A program made the translations under genes and the position numbers. A stretch of DNA of 64,000 nt from positions 124,001 to 188,000 of the forward strand of contig CALXMP010000001.1 of the NCBI GenBank assembly GCA_944389505.1. Direction: 5' to 3'. The notes beneath the pieces were generated by a model. It was given only the letters and a program-made list of their open reading frames with translations, did not search any database and was not told the DNA's origin. The DNA is from an uncultured Spirochaetaceae bacterium. Lineage in GTDB: Bacteria > Spirochaetota > Spirochaetia > Sphaerochaetales > Sphaerochaetaceae. Every line of letters begins with the position of its first letter. The stretch's first letter is position 1. Positions 9,585-18,650 of the stretch are shown here, in pieces.

Positions 9585-9884
9585 TTAGAGCACCTCTCCT
9601 GTCTTCTTTGCGTAACGGACCTTCTTTCCGTTCTCGATCCTGTATCCTACCCTTGAAACCTTGTCCTTAGAAACAAGCTGAACGTTGGAAACATGGATCG
9701 GAGCCTCGATTTCCACGATGCCGCCCTTGTCCTGCTGAGTCCTCTTCTTCTGAGTCTTCATGACCATGTTGGCACCCTGGACGTAGACCCTCTCATTCTC
9801 CGGATCTACCTTGATGATCTTACCGGTGCGGCCCTTGTCCTTTCCGGCAATGATCTTGACTGTGTCGTCTTTCTTCAGTCTCAT
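9585..9884 (-). CDS. rplX: 50S ribosomal protein L24
   Basis: L24 starts large-subunit assembly. The KOW motif ([19 protein letters not shown], about residues 9-27) is clear. I use the ATG at 9884 (MRLKKDD), which has AGGAG about 8 nt upstream and gives 99 residues; a longer reading from 9914 would run back into rplN and start with an odd Cys/Arg-rich string. Confidence 0.95.
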   Translation of the reverse strand: MRLKKDDTVKIIAGKDKGRTGKIIKVDPENERVYVQGANMVMKTQKKRTQQDKGGIVEIEAPIHVSNVQLVSKDKVSRVGYRIENGKKVRYAKKTGEVL

Positions 9885-9894
9885 TCTCAGTCTC

Positions 9895-10260
9895 CTACAA
9901 CACTTCCGGCGCAAGTGAAACGATCTTCATGTAGTTATCACGAAGCTCTCTCGCAACTGGTCCGAAGATACGCTTACCGCGCGGGTTATTGTTGGCGTCG
10001 ATGATAACGCAAGCATTGTCATCGAACCTGATGTATGTACCGTCAGGTCTGCGGTATTCCTTCTTCGTGCGGACAATAACTGCCTTGAGAACATCACCCT
10101 TCTTGATGGCTCCGTTCGGCAGAGCGTCCTTCACGGCTACTACAATGATATCGCCAACGCCTGCAACATAGCGATGGCTGCCGCCGAGAACCTTGATGCA
10201 CTGCACACGCTTTGCACCGCTGTTATCTGCGACGTTAAGATAAGTCTGCATCTGTACCAT
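9895..10260 (-). CDS. rplN: 50S ribosomal protein L14
   Basis: L14 sits at the subunit interface. [20 protein letters not shown] and the end [22 protein letters not shown] match the family, length 121. The stop lies 10 nt before the rplX start. Confidence 0.97.
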   Translation of the reverse strand: MVQMQTYLNVADNSGAKRVQCIKVLGGSHRYVAGVGDIIVVAVKDALPNGAIKKGDVLKAVIVRTKKEYRRPDGTYIRFDDNACVIIDANNNPRGKRIFGPVARELRDNYMKIVSLAPEVL

Positions 10261-10272
10261 GACTTTTCTCCT

Positions 10273-10524
10273 TTAGCGTGCCCTGGCGACGATTTCCTCA
10301 AGTCTCCAGCACTTGTCCTTGCTGATATGGCGGCTCTCAACAACGCGGACCGTGTCCCCGATGTGCGCGTCATTATTCTCATCATGGGCCTTAAGCTTCT
10401 TGGTGGAGACCACATACTTCTTGTAAATCGGGTGGAGAGTCCTGTTGGTGACTTCCACGACGATGGTCTTATCCATCTTGTCGCTGACCACAAGCCCGGT
10501 CATCCTCTTCTTATTAGCTGTCAT
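10273..10524 (-). CDS. rpsQ: 30S ribosomal protein S17
   Basis: S17 binds 16S rRNA early in assembly. The OB-fold protein of 83 residues has the expected [16 protein letters not shown] start region and [19 protein letters not shown], the family signature. Confidence 0.96.
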   Translation of the reverse strand: MTANKKRMTGLVVSDKMDKTIVVEVTNRTLHPIYKKYVVSTKKLKAHDENNDAHIGDTVRVVESRHISKDKCWRLEEIVARAR

Positions 10525-10534
10525 TCCGTATCTC

Positions 10535-10741
10535 CTACTTCGATGCCTTAGCTATACCGATATCGATTGCATGGATACGGGTATTCAAGCGGGCAATATC
10601 CCTTCTGGTCGTCCTGAGAGCCATGGGGTTATCGAGGTGTCCGAGAACCTTCTGCAGCCTCATATTCACCAGTTCCTTCCTGAGCTTATCGCGCTCAGCC
10701 TCAAGCTCTTTATAGCTGAGATCCTTATAAGACTTCTTCAT
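10535..10741 (-). CDS. rpmC: 50S ribosomal protein L29
   Basis: L29 is a two-helix protein at the tunnel exit where chaperones and SRP dock. The 68-residue product has the helix [20 protein letters not shown] and a second helix ending [12 protein letters not shown]. Four bases separate its start from the rplP stop. Confidence 0.95.
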   Translation of the reverse strand: MKKSYKDLSYKELEAERDKLRKELVNMRLQKVLGHLDNPMALRTTRRDIARLNTRIHAIDIGIAKASK

Positions 10742-10744
10742 AAA

Positions 10745-11161
10745 TCACTCCATTTCCGAACGGGCGACGAACTTCGTCTTGATTGGGAGCTTCGAAGCAG
10801 CGAGTGTAAGAGCCTCTCTTGCGAGTCCCTCTTCGACTCCACCCATCTCGAACATGATGGCTCCGGTCTTGACGACTGCAACCCATCCCTCAGGGCTGCC
10901 CTTTCCGTTTCCCTGCCTTGTTTCAGCAGGCTTCTTCGTATAAGGCATATCAGGGAAGATGCGGATCCAGACCTTTCCACCACGCTTTACGTGACGTGTC
11001 ATAGCAACACGGGCAGCCTCGATCTGGCGGTTTGTAATCCACCTTGGCTCGGTAGCCATGAGTCCGTACTCTCCGAATGCCAGTGTATTGCCTCTGTGGG
11101 CAACTGCATCGCGTGTTCCGCGCTGCTTCTTTCTGAACTTTATTCTCTTAGGACTAAGCAT
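10745..11161 (-). CDS. rplP: 50S ribosomal protein L16
   Basis: L16 shapes the A-site tRNA binding region. The 138-residue product carries [15 protein letters not shown], the [12 protein letters not shown] segment and [17 protein letters not shown], all characteristic. Confidence 0.97.
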   Translation of the reverse strand: MLSPKRIKFRKKQRGTRDAVAHRGNTLAFGEYGLMATEPRWITNRQIEAARVAMTRHVKRGGKVWIRIFPDMPYTKKPAETRQGNGKGSPEGWVAVVKTGAIMFEMGGVEEGLAREALTLAASKLPIKTKFVARSEME

Positions 11162-11165
11162 CGAA

Positions 11166-11876
11166 CTAACTCCTTGCCTCTGCGGTCTCAGCTGTCTTCT
11201 TCTTTACAAGCGTTCCGACAGTCTCATCCTCAGCCTTCGCATGATCATAGATCTCACCATTGAAGATCCATACCTTGACGCCGATGCATCCGAATGATGT
11301 ATTGGCTGTTGCGAATCCATAATCGATATCAGCGCGGAGAGTGTGGAGAGGAACTCTTCCCTCTTTCATCCACTCCGTTCTGGAGAGCTCAGCACCGCCA
11401 AGACGGCCGGAGCACTTCACCTTGATACCCTCAACACCAGCTGTGCGTGCCCTTGAGATGGCATTCTTCATAGCACGGCGGAAAGCACCGCGGTTCTCAA
11501 GCTGGCGGGCAATGTTCTGAGCTACGAGCTGTGCATTGCACTCTGCCTTCTTGATCTCCTTGATCTTGATCTGGACCTTCTTCTCCGTCAGCTTCTGCAT
11601 CTTCTCGCAAAGCTTCTCGACGTTTGCACCCTTTGCACCGATGATGATGCCAGGACGTGCTGTTCCTACAACGAGAGTGATGCGCTGCGGCTTGCGGATG
11701 ATCTCGACTTCGCTGATCTCTGCACCGCTTACCTCAGGAGCTGCAAGAAGAGCCTTTCTGAGCTTGAGATCCTCATGAAGGGTGTCTGCATACTCCCTGG
11801 GATCGACATACCACTTCGACATCCAGGTCTTATTGATACCTAATCTAAGTCCAATAGGATTAACTTTCTGGCCCAT
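11166..11876 (-). CDS. rpsC: 30S ribosomal protein S3
   Basis: S3 lies at the mRNA entry site. The N-terminal KH domain includes [15 protein letters not shown] (about residues 74-88), and the C-terminal S3 domain has [20 protein letters not shown]. The tail beyond about residue 215 is rich in Ala/Glu/Lys. Its start overlaps the rplV stop in a TAATG arrangement. Confidence 0.97.
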   Translation of the reverse strand: MGQKVNPIGLRLGINKTWMSKWYVDPREYADTLHEDLKLRKALLAAPEVSGAEISEVEIIRKPQRITLVVGTARPGIIIGAKGANVEKLCEKMQKLTEKKVQIKIKEIKKAECNAQLVAQNIARQLENRGAFRRAMKNAISRARTAGVEGIKVKCSGRLGGAELSRTEWMKEGRVPLHTLRADIDYGFATANTSFGCIGVKVWIFNGEIYDHAKAEDETVGTLVKKKTAETAEARS

Positions 11877-12235
11877 TATCTTCCCACCTTCTCATCTACG
11901 ACGACTGTTATATGAGACATCCTCCTGAGGAGTATGTCACGCTTTCCATGGGAACGCGGCCAGACTCTCTTGAGACGAGGACCGTCATCGATCTTCAGAC
12001 AGGAGATGACGAGTGAATCCTCATCGAGCTTCCTGTTCTGGTTCAATGCGTTGGCACCTGCGGACTTGAGAACTTTCAGAATGAGCCTTGCACCCTTCTG
12101 CGGCATTGCCTCAAGAATGGCAACAGCTTCGACATACCCCTTGCCCCTGACAAGGTCAGCTACAGGGCGCACCTTCGAAGGAGATACCAGAATGTACTTG
12201 GCAACTGCTCTATAACCTTTCTTAGTTTCCATCAT
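11876..12235 (-). CDS. rplV: 50S ribosomal protein L22
   Basis: L22 lines the peptide tunnel; its beta hairpin is the macrolide-contact region. The 119-residue product has VSPSKVRPVADLVRGK and ends with RMSHITVVVDEK. Two adjacent ATG codons (12235 and 12232) are possible starts, both just after AGGTGGT. Confidence 0.96.
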   Translation of the reverse strand: MMETKKGYRAVAKYILVSPSKVRPVADLVRGKGYVEAVAILEAMPQKGARLILKVLKSAGANALNQNRKLDEDSLVISCLKIDDGPRLKRVWPRSHGKRDILLRRMSHITVVVDEKVGR

Positions 12236-12243
12236 ACCACCTA

Positions 12244-12516
12244 CTACTTAACCTTCTTGTCAGATGCATGGCCGCGGAAAATGCGGGTCGGCGCAAACTC
12301 ACCGAGCTTGTGGCCTACAAGGTTCTCTGTTACATAAACAGGAACCCAGGTCTTGCCGTTATAGACGGAAATAGTGAAACCAACCATCTCCGGAATAATG
12401 GTAGAGCTGCGGGAATATGTCTTGATCATCTGCTTCTGACCAGTCTTGTTTGATTCCTCGATCCTCTTAAGGAGCTTTGCTTCAATGAAAGGACCTTTCT
12501 TTATCGATCTTGCCAC
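12244..12516 (-). CDS. rpsS: 30S ribosomal protein S19
   Basis: S19 forms the top of the small-subunit head with S13. [19 protein letters not shown] and the end [19 protein letters not shown] are standard. Length 90. Confidence 0.97.
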   Translation of the reverse strand: MARSIKKGPFIEAKLLKRIEESNKTGQKQMIKTYSRSSTIIPEMVGFTISVYNGKTWVPVYVTENLVGHKLGEFAPTRIFRGHASDKKVK

Positions 12517-12531
12517 TTTCTATCTCCTGAA

Positions 12532-13356
12532 CTACTTGCGTCTCTTCACGATGAAGCTGTTGGAAGGCTTCTTCTTTGAACGGGTCTTACCACCCTTGGT
12601 CGGCTTACCCCATGGAGTTACCGGATGACGTCCTGCAGCTGTCTTGCCTTCACCACCACCATGCGGATGATCGATCGGGTTCATGACAACACCTCTGACC
12701 TTCGGTCTTCTTCCGAGGTATCTTGAAACACCAGCCTTTCCGAGGGAGACATTCATGTGATCCTCGTTGCCAAGTGTGCCGATTGTAGCATAGCACTCGC
12801 CGAAGACCATTCTCATCTCACCTGATGGGAGGCGGAGCGTGACATAGTCACCTTCCTTAGCCACAACACTTGCTGCAAGACCAGCAGAGCGGACAAGCTG
12901 TCCACCGCGGCCAAGCGTAAGCTCGACGTTGTGAACCTGGAGACCAAGCGGGATATTCTTCAGAGGAAGAGCATTTCCGACTGTGAGCGGAGCTGCTGGT
13001 CCTGACATGATCTCTGTACCTACCTTGATTCCCTTCGGAGCAAGAATATAGCGCTTCTCGCCATCCTTGTAGAATACAAGAGCGATGTTTACGCTTCTGT
13101 TCGGATCGTACTCGATTGTCTTTACAATTCCTGGTACGCCATACTTATCCCTCTTGAAATCAATGATTCTGTAAGCCCTCTTGTGGCCACCGCCGCGGCG
13201 GCGTACGCTGATGCGGCCGAATGTATCGCGACCTGCCTTCTTTGAGAGGCTCACTGTAAGGGACTTCTCAGGCTTCTGCGCGGTGATTTCGGAGCGTACA
13301 AGCACGCTTCTCTGACGGAGACCCGGAGTATTTGGTTTGAATTTCTTAAGAGCCAT
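12532..13356 (-). CDS. rplB: 50S ribosomal protein L2
   Basis: L2 is needed for subunit association and peptidyl transfer. The 274-residue product has the OB and SH3-like domains and the C-terminal [18 protein letters not shown] (near residue 220) with the conserved histidine of the family. Confidence 0.98.
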   Translation of the reverse strand: MALKKFKPNTPGLRQRSVLVRSEITAQKPEKSLTVSLSKKAGRDTFGRISVRRRGGGHKRAYRIIDFKRDKYGVPGIVKTIEYDPNRSVNIALVFYKDGEKRYILAPKGIKVGTEIMSGPAAPLTVGNALPLKNIPLGLQVHNVELTLGRGGQLVRSAGLAASVVAKEGDYVTLRLPSGEMRMVFGECYATIGTLGNEDHMNVSLGKAGVSRYLGRRPKVRGVVMNPIDHPHGGGEGKTAAGRHPVTPWGKPTKGGKTRSKKKPSNSFIVKRRK

Positions 13357-13370
13357 TCTTCCTTATCTCC

Positions 13371-13673
13371 TTATACACCTTCGATGGCCTGGATCTGCTG
13401 TCCCTTGGCCAGGGTTACGATTGCCTTCTTCCAGGATGGGGTATATCCCTTGATATATCCGCCCTTGCCCCTGGAGAACTTCGGCTTGCCGCCGACATTC
13501 ATCACATTGCACTTTGTGCAGTCCACGTTGAAGATCTCCTTGACAGCTGCCATGATCTCGAACTTGTTAGCTGCTGGATCTACACGGAAAACATACTTCT
13601 TGCACTCACCCTCTCTCATGAGGTTGGACTTCTCACTGAGGATTGGTTCAATGATTACTCTATCTGCTCTCAT
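13371..13673 (-). CDS. rplW: 50S ribosomal protein L23
   Basis: L23 lies at the tunnel exit and docks trigger factor and SRP. The 100-residue product has IIEPILSEKSNLMREGECKK and YVFRVDPAANKFEI, the family core, and ends near the start of rplB after a 14-nt gap. Confidence 0.96.
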   Translation of the reverse strand: MRADRVIIEPILSEKSNLMREGECKKYVFRVDPAANKFEIMAAVKEIFNVDCTKCNVMNVGGKPKFSRGKGGYIKGYTPSWKKAIVTLAKGQQIQAIEGV

Positions 13674-13685
13674 CTTCCTGTCTCC

Positions 13686-14312
13686 TTATCTCTCACCATA
13701 GAAGCTGTTGAGATTGGAAGCTGCCCCCTTGAGGACGAGAATCTTCCTTCCGTAGAGAAGCTCCTTAGCAGAGAGCTTGTCATATGCCTGGACATGCACA
13801 TTCGGGATGTTCCTTGCAGCACGGCGGATCATTGTATCGTCAGAACCCATGATGATGAGCGTGCGCTGGTTCTCTGTCCCGAAAGCCTTGATGATTGCCA
13901 TGATCTCCTTTGTCTTGCCAGCTGTTGTGAAATCATCAACAACGACAAGTCTCTCTTCCTGTACTCCGAGAGTAAGGAGACTCTTCATTGCAAGTCTCTT
14001 GACCTTCTTTGGAAGGGAATAGGAGTAATCCCTCGGCTTTGGTCCGAAGATTGTGCCACCGCCAACTGCGATAGGAGACTTCTTGTCTCCGCGGCGTGCA
14101 TTACCTGTACCCTTCTGCTTGTAAGGCTTCGTGTTGCTGTAATTGACCTCAGCACGGGTCTTTGTGCAGGCAGTTCCAACGCGGCGGTTGGCTGCCTCGT
14201 TCCTTATGGCATGGTAGATCGAACCTGTCGATACCTGTACACCGAATACAGCATCGGAAAGCTCGATTGTTCCGGATTCCTTTCCATCAATGGAATATAC
14301 TTTCTGTTCCAT
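13686..14312 (-). CDS. rplD: 50S ribosomal protein L4
   Basis: L4 reaches into the peptide tunnel and in some bacteria also attenuates the S10 operon. The extended loop KQKGTGNARRGDKKSPIAVG (about residues 67-86) and GTIFGPKPRDYSYSLPKKV are characteristic. Length 208. Confidence 0.97.
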   Translation of the reverse strand: MEQKVYSIDGKESGTIELSDAVFGVQVSTGSIYHAIRNEAANRRVGTACTKTRAEVNYSNTKPYKQKGTGNARRGDKKSPIAVGGGTIFGPKPRDYSYSLPKKVKRLAMKSLLTLGVQEERLVVVDDFTTAGKTKEIMAIIKAFGTENQRTLIIMGSDDTMIRRAARNIPNVHVQAYDKLSAKELLYGRKILVLKGAASNLNSFYGER

Positions 14313-14322
14313 ACTCTGCCTC

Positions 14323-14940
14323 TTACTTCTTAACCGCTTTCTTGACGACTACAGTGCTCTGAGCAGGGCCTGGAATTGCACCCTTTACCATAAGAACCTG
14401 CATCTCGCTGTCCACTGCAACTACCCTGAGATTCTGCACGGTTGTCTTCTCGTTGCCCATGTGTCCAGCCATGCGATGGCCTTTGAATGTATGGGAAGGA
14501 GTCGATGACATAGCAGTACCACCGAGATCCCTGTGGAACTTTGAGCCGTGGGTTGCTCTACCGCCGCCGAAGCCATAGCGCTTCATACCGCCCTGGTAGC
14601 CTTTACCCTTGCTAGTTCCTGTTACATCAACGAAAGTGACATCCTTGAAGAGATCCACTCCGAGGACATCGCCTACTGCAACCTCGTTATCGAAATCCCT
14701 GAACTCCATTACGGTCTTCTTGACTTCTATATCCTTGAACTGGCCAGCATATGGCTTTGTGATTGTGCTCTTCTTCATAGCACCTGTGCCCAGCACTGCT
14801 GCTGAGTAGCCATTCTTCTCTTCAGTTCTGTTTGCGATGACTACGTTGTCCTCTATCTTGATAACAGTCACAGGAGTGAGTCTGCCATTAGCATCAAACA
14901 CCTGTGTCATTCCAACTTTTTTGCCGATAAGCCCTAACAT
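14323..14940 (-). CDS. rplC: 50S ribosomal protein L3
   Basis: L3 helps form the peptidyl-transferase region. [19 protein letters not shown] and the loop [20 protein letters not shown] near residue 126 are typical. Length 205. Confidence 0.97.
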   Translation of the reverse strand: MLGLIGKKVGMTQVFDANGRLTPVTVIKIEDNVVIANRTEEKNGYSAAVLGTGAMKKSTITKPYAGQFKDIEVKKTVMEFRDFDNEVAVGDVLGVDLFKDVTFVDVTGTSKGKGYQGGMKRYGFGGGRATHGSKFHRDLGGTAMSSTPSHTFKGHRMAGHMGNEKTTVQNLRVVAVDSEMQVLMVKGAIPGPAQSTVVVKKAVKK

Positions 14941-14954
14941 CTCTTACCTCAACT

Positions 14955-15263
14955 TTACTGTCTGATTTCTACGTCCACACCTGCAGGGAGTTCAAGTTTC
15001 ATCAGGGCTTCCACTACCTTCTGCGTGGGATCCAGAATGTCAATCAATCTCTTGTGTGTTCTCATCTCGAACTGCTCACGAGCCTTCTTGTTAACATGCG
15101 GCGACCTGAGGACAGTATATTTGTTGATACGAGTCGGGAGAGGTACTGGGCCCGAAACCTTAGCGCCCGCCTTCACAACTGTCTGAACGATAGCCCTGGA
15201 GCTCTGCTCCACAAGCTCAACGTCAAATCCTCTCAACTTAACCCGGATTCTTTCATTTGCCAT
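14955..15263 (-). CDS. rpsJ: 30S ribosomal protein S10
   Basis: S10 belongs to the small-subunit head and in many bacteria also takes part in NusB-dependent antitermination. The start at 15263 ([14 protein letters not shown]) gives 102 residues, the normal length, with [20 protein letters not shown] in the middle. A longer frame start at 15287 would add eight hydrophobic residues with no family support. It follows tuf by 65 nt. Confidence 0.96.
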   Translation of the reverse strand: MANERIRVKLRGFDVELVEQSSRAIVQTVVKAGAKVSGPVPLPTRINKYTVLRSPHVNKKAREQFEMRTHKRLIDILDPTQKVVEALMKLELPAGVDVEIRQ

Positions 15264-15328
15264 TTTCCAAAAATCTCCAAAAAACAATCGTCTGCCGGGG
15301 AAGACCCCGGCAAGACATAAAATTCAGA

Positions 15329-16519
15329 TTACTCTGTGATCTCAGTAACCTGGCCGGAAGCGACTGTTCTGCCGCCCTCACGGATAGCGAACCTGAGACC
15401 CTTATCCATAGCAACTGGGTGGATAAGCTCTACATTGATCTCTGTGTGATCACCAGGCATTACCATTTCCTTTCCAGCTGGGAGGTGAACAGTACCTGTG
15501 ATATCAGTTGTTCTGAAATAGAACTGAGGTCTGTAGCCATCGAAGAACGGGGAGTGTCTGCCGCCCTCTTCCTTGGAGAGAACGTATACAGTTCCTGTGA
15601 ACTTCTGATGAGGTGTGATTGAATTTGGCTTTGCAAGAACCTGACCACGGACAACTTCCTTCTTGTCGATACCGCGGAGGAGTGCTCCGATGTTATCGCC
15701 AGCCTGGCCCTCGTCGAGAAGCTTGTTGAACATCTCGATGCCTGTAACAACAGTGTTCTGAGTCTCTCTGATACCGATGATCTGGACAGGATCGTTGAGG
15801 TGGATAACACCGCGCTCTACCCTACCAGTAACAACTGTTCCACGGCCGGAGATCGAGAAGATGTCCTCGATAGGCATAAGGAACGGCTGATCAACAGCTC
15901 TCTCCGGAAGCGGAATGTAGCTGTCCATAGCATCAAGAAGCTCGTCGATGCACTTTGTAGCCTCTGGATCATCTGGCTTTGTCATAGCAAGGTATGCAGA
16001 TCCTCTGATGACAGGAGCGTTAGCACCGTCGAAGCCATACTCAGTAAGAAGATCCCTCATCTCCTCCTCAACGAGATCGATGAGCTCTGGATCGTCAACC
16101 TGATCGCACTTGTTGATGAATACGATGATTGCAGGTACACCTACCTGGCGAGCAAGAAGAAGGTGCTCTCTTGTCTGTGCCATAGCTCCGTCAGTTGCAG
16201 CTACTACGATAATAGCTCCATCCATCTGAGCAGCACCAGTGATCATGTTCTTGATGTAGTCTGCGTGTCCCGGGCAGTCAACGTGCGCATAGTGCCTGTT
16301 CTTGGACTGATACTCAACGTGTCTTGTGTTGATGGTGATACCGCGAGCCTTCTCCTCTGGTGCATTGTCGATTGCATCATATGCAAGGGCCTTGTCACCG
16401 AAAAGCTTTGCGCAGTGCATTGTGATTGCAGCTGTGAGCGTGGTCTTGCCGTGGTCGACGTGTCCGATCGTACCGACGTTTACATGTGGCTTCGTTCTCT
16501 CGAATTTTTCCTTAGCCAT
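15329..16519 (-). CDS. tuf: Elongation factor Tu
   Basis: EF-Tu is the GTPase that delivers aminoacyl-tRNA to the ribosome. The 396-residue protein has G1 GHVDHGKT (residues 19-26), DCPGH, and NKCD for guanine recognition, followed by the two beta-barrel domains. The ATG at 16519 has GGAGG 5 nt upstream; an upstream in-frame start at 16573 would add 18 residues absent from the family. It is the first gene of the ribosomal block and follows a leader of about 245 nt. Confidence 0.98.
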   Translation of the reverse strand: MAKEKFERTKPHVNVGTIGHVDHGKTTLTAAITMHCAKLFGDKALAYDAIDNAPEEKARGITINTRHVEYQSKNRHYAHVDCPGHADYIKNMITGAAQMDGAIIVVAATDGAMAQTREHLLLARQVGVPAIIVFINKCDQVDDPELIDLVEEEMRDLLTEYGFDGANAPVIRGSAYLAMTKPDDPEATKCIDELLDAMDSYIPLPERAVDQPFLMPIEDIFSISGRGTVVTGRVERGVIHLNDPVQIIGIRETQNTVVTGIEMFNKLLDEGQAGDNIGALLRGIDKKEVVRGQVLAKPNSITPHQKFTGTVYVLSKEEGGRHSPFFDGYRPQFYFRTTDITGTVHLPAGKEMVMPGDHTEINVELIHPVAMDKGLRFAIREGGRTVASGQVTEITE

Positions 16520-16765
16520 CAGTTCCTCCTTGCGGCATTGCCGCAAATCAAAAGATATCTCATAAAGGCCCATGCCTTTATAGTTTCCGAGACATACTGA
16601 TTGCTTGAGAACTTATCAAATGGTTTCCAGAGGTCGGCACCGCATATGAGTGACGACAATAGAGTCATGCTGAAAAAGACCTATCATCCGGAACCACCTT
16701 ATCGCCTGAAGCAATCGGTTTGGCTCTTTGTCAGACCAATCCTCAAAGGGCATGGTCAGACACCT
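16520..16765 (-). promoter_or_regulatory. Long structured 5' leader of tuf-ribosomal operon
   Basis: Between the predicted transcription start (about 16765) and the tuf ATG lie about 245 nt with no gene. A 7-bp hairpin TAAAGGC-CCAT-GCCTTTA spans 16563-16580. A second, TGCGGCA/TGCCGCA (16531-16545), touches the ribosome-binding site at 16524-16530. No known riboswitch is recognised. Confidence 0.5.
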
Positions 16766-16771
16766 TGACCA

Positions 16772-16800
16772 ATATACGGAAACGGATTCTCTTTGTCAAT
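16772..16800 (-). promoter_or_regulatory. Strong promoter of tuf-ribosomal operon
   Basis: TTGACA (16800-16795), exactly 17 nt, then TATATT (16777-16772) on the minus strand. This is the best promoter match in the window. A short inverted repeat GGTCA/TGACC (16755-16771) lies directly after the -10 box. Confidence 0.85.
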
Positions 16801-17560
16801 ACCTGTTTATTCTTTTCCCTGCAAAAGATTTAATCGCGGCATTCCAGCTGCATTCATAGGCACGGGAGATTATCTGAAAATGCATTTATACCTCTATATA
16901 TAGTGCTGTATATACCAGAGGGCACAAAATACGCTTACCCCAGACTATGATGCAATACGAAGTCCATTCAAAGAGGTTCCTGGCAAGAAGACTGCCGGAC
17001 ATACTATTCTGTTGGCAATCACGCACTATTCATACTTATGCAGTCTGCGGCGCATATTGCATTGGAATCCCTCGGAATCCTGATAGCGATGTGCAGCAGA
17101 ATCAATCCTAACGGACAAGAGTCCAAAATCACTGATAAGATATCGCTCCCGTTCCCAGTCAGCTACCAACGCAGTGATGCGGATTCTCTGATACCCAATA
17201 GCTTCATGGGCACTAAGATCCCGAATCCTTTCAAAGTGCATCGAGCACAGGCTATCGTATCCTGCCAGAGCATAATAGCCCATGCATCGCATCTCTTCTG
17301 CACATACGATGAGAATAAGACCAGATGCCGGAAACCATGGTCTGGCAGGTCCCTGTCAATGCAGCTCTCTCATGAGAATGCACAACGACAGAAGCCTTCA
17401 CGTCGCATATATGTCCGCTACTATGTGATTCATACAACGGTCATATGCATTCGGCTTTGATTCCATTATTAAATCACTTTTAAAATTCCTAATACGGATT
17501 AGTATTATTCTAATATATCAATATATTCATTATTTGTACAAATTATGAGAATTCTTTCCC
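16801..17560. other. Region without a convincing gene
   Basis: No frame gives a product with recognisable motifs. Short open stretches on the minus strand (about 17026-17437) in two different frames read like coding text, for example FERIRDLSAHEAIGYQ, and could be remains of a decayed gene, but they have no ribosome-binding site. An inverted repeat TAATAC-GGATTA-GTATTA lies near 17491-17508 in the AT-rich stretch before the dCMP deaminase gene. Confidence 0.35.
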
Positions 17561-17609
17561 CAGAAAGGAATTTCTGCATTATAATCAGCAGGACTTAGGA
17601 GTTGACTAT

Positions 17610-18101
17610 ATGCCAGGAAAGAGAATCGATCATATAACATGGGATGAGTACTTCATGGGAATTGCTGTACTCTCATCACTTCGCAGCAAAGATCCAAACA
17701 CGCAGGTCGGAGCCTGCATCGTAAGCCCGGACAAGAAGATCATAGGAGTCGGATACAACGGATTCCCGACAGGCTGCTCTGATGACGAGCTTCCATGGGA
17801 GCGCGAGGGAGACTGGATCAATACGAAGTATCCATATGTCTGCCATGCTGAGCTCAATGCCATACTTAATTCACCTATCTCAAGTCTTAAGGGAGCAACG
17901 CTGTATGTCGCACTGTTTCCATGCAATGAATGTGCAAAGGCAATAATCCAGACAGGGATAAAGAAAGTAATATACCTCTCCGACAAATATGCGGAATCGG
18001 ACCAGACGAAAGCAAGCAAGATGATGCTGAAATCCGCCGGAGTCGAATTCGAGAAGCTCCAGACCGGAAGGAAGGAATTAGTCCTCAATCTTAATGCCTG
18101 A
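17610..18101 (+). CDS. Deoxycytidylate (dCMP) deaminase
   Basis: The enzyme deaminates dCMP to dUMP, feeding dTMP synthesis. The 163-residue protein has the zinc-dependent cytidine-deaminase fold: His79-Ala-Glu81 (HAE) with the proton-shuttle Glu, and Pro-Cys105-x2-Cys108 (PCNEC). Substrate-side features GYNGFPTGCSDDELPW fit the ComEB/dCMP deaminase group rather than cytidine or guanine deaminases. AGGAG about 9 nt before the ATG supports this start. A palindrome CAGAAA-GGAA-TTTCTG just upstream (about 17562-17577) and a TATAAT box near 17580 mark the probable promoter. The end overlaps the next gene by 8 nt. Confidence 0.92.
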   Translation: MPGKRIDHITWDEYFMGIAVLSSLRSKDPNTQVGACIVSPDKKIIGVGYNGFPTGCSDDELPWEREGDWINTKYPYVCHAELNAILNSPISSLKGATLYVALFPCNECAKAIIQTGIKKVIYLSDKYAESDQTKASKMMLKSAGVEFEKLQTGRKELVLNLNA

Positions 18102-18543
18102 ACCGATATACAACTACAGCACACCATTTCTGCAGCCAATGATCAAAGCCGTCTCGGAAAGAAACAGAGACCATGCGATTGAATGGTCCCTCAATGAGAT
18201 CGAGAGGCCGATCAGGAGGCTGAAGCGCCGCTATCCGGAGTACACCACCCCGAGAGACTGCAAACGTCTTGGTAAGCTCTATCTGGAAGGGCGTGTCCCT
18301 CTTCAGCAAGTAGGAGATGTTGTGAATGACATCTACAGGGAGGCCGGGATAATCGGGCAGAAGGATAAATCGGGCCGCGCTTTTGCCTTTTCAATCGGAG
18401 AAGGCGTCTCCGCCCTGAAAACAAAGAGCCATGTCATGAGGTTCGTCTTCTACTATCTTACGGCTCTGAAGATCGACGGGGCTTCTGATATGCAGATAGA
18501 AAAAGAGGCTATGCGTATGACTCTATCATACACTCATTGCTGA
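18094..18543 (+). CDS. Conserved-looking hypothetical protein
   Basis: I do not recognise this 149-residue product. It is soluble, mixed alpha/beta in composition, and rich in Arg/Lys in the first half (EIERPIRRLKRRYPEYTTPRDCKRLGKLYLEGRVPLQQ is broken here by several charged turns). No signal peptide or membrane segment is visible. The start codon lies inside the end of the dCMP deaminase gene (ATG at 18094, deaminase TGA at 18099-18101), so the two are probably translated together, which suggests a nucleotide or DNA-related role. That is inference only. Confidence 0.6.
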   Translation: MPEPIYNYSTPFLQPMIKAVSERNRDHAIEWSLNEIERPIRRLKRRYPEYTTPRDCKRLGKLYLEGRVPLQQVGDVVNDIYREAGIIGQKDKSGRAFAFSIGEGVSALKTKSHVMRFVFYYLTALKIDGASDMQIEKEAMRMTLSYTHC

Positions 18544-18650
18544 AACCTTGACTTATGCCGTCTGCAGCCTGAAAATAATTAATGGACGCGGTAACACAGA
18601 CCGCTGCCATCCAGGCAGAAGCTAAGCGGCCGTTCCCCAGAGGAGATACT

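Noticed and set aside
9191-9670. Long open frames on the plus strand inside the ribosomal block
   Set aside because: They are antisense to well-identified ribosomal genes, lack ribosome-binding sites and have no recognisable motifs.
17038-17460. 140-codon plus-strand open frame in the tuf upstream region
   Set aside because: No binding site, odd composition, and no motif; kept only as part of an unexplained region.
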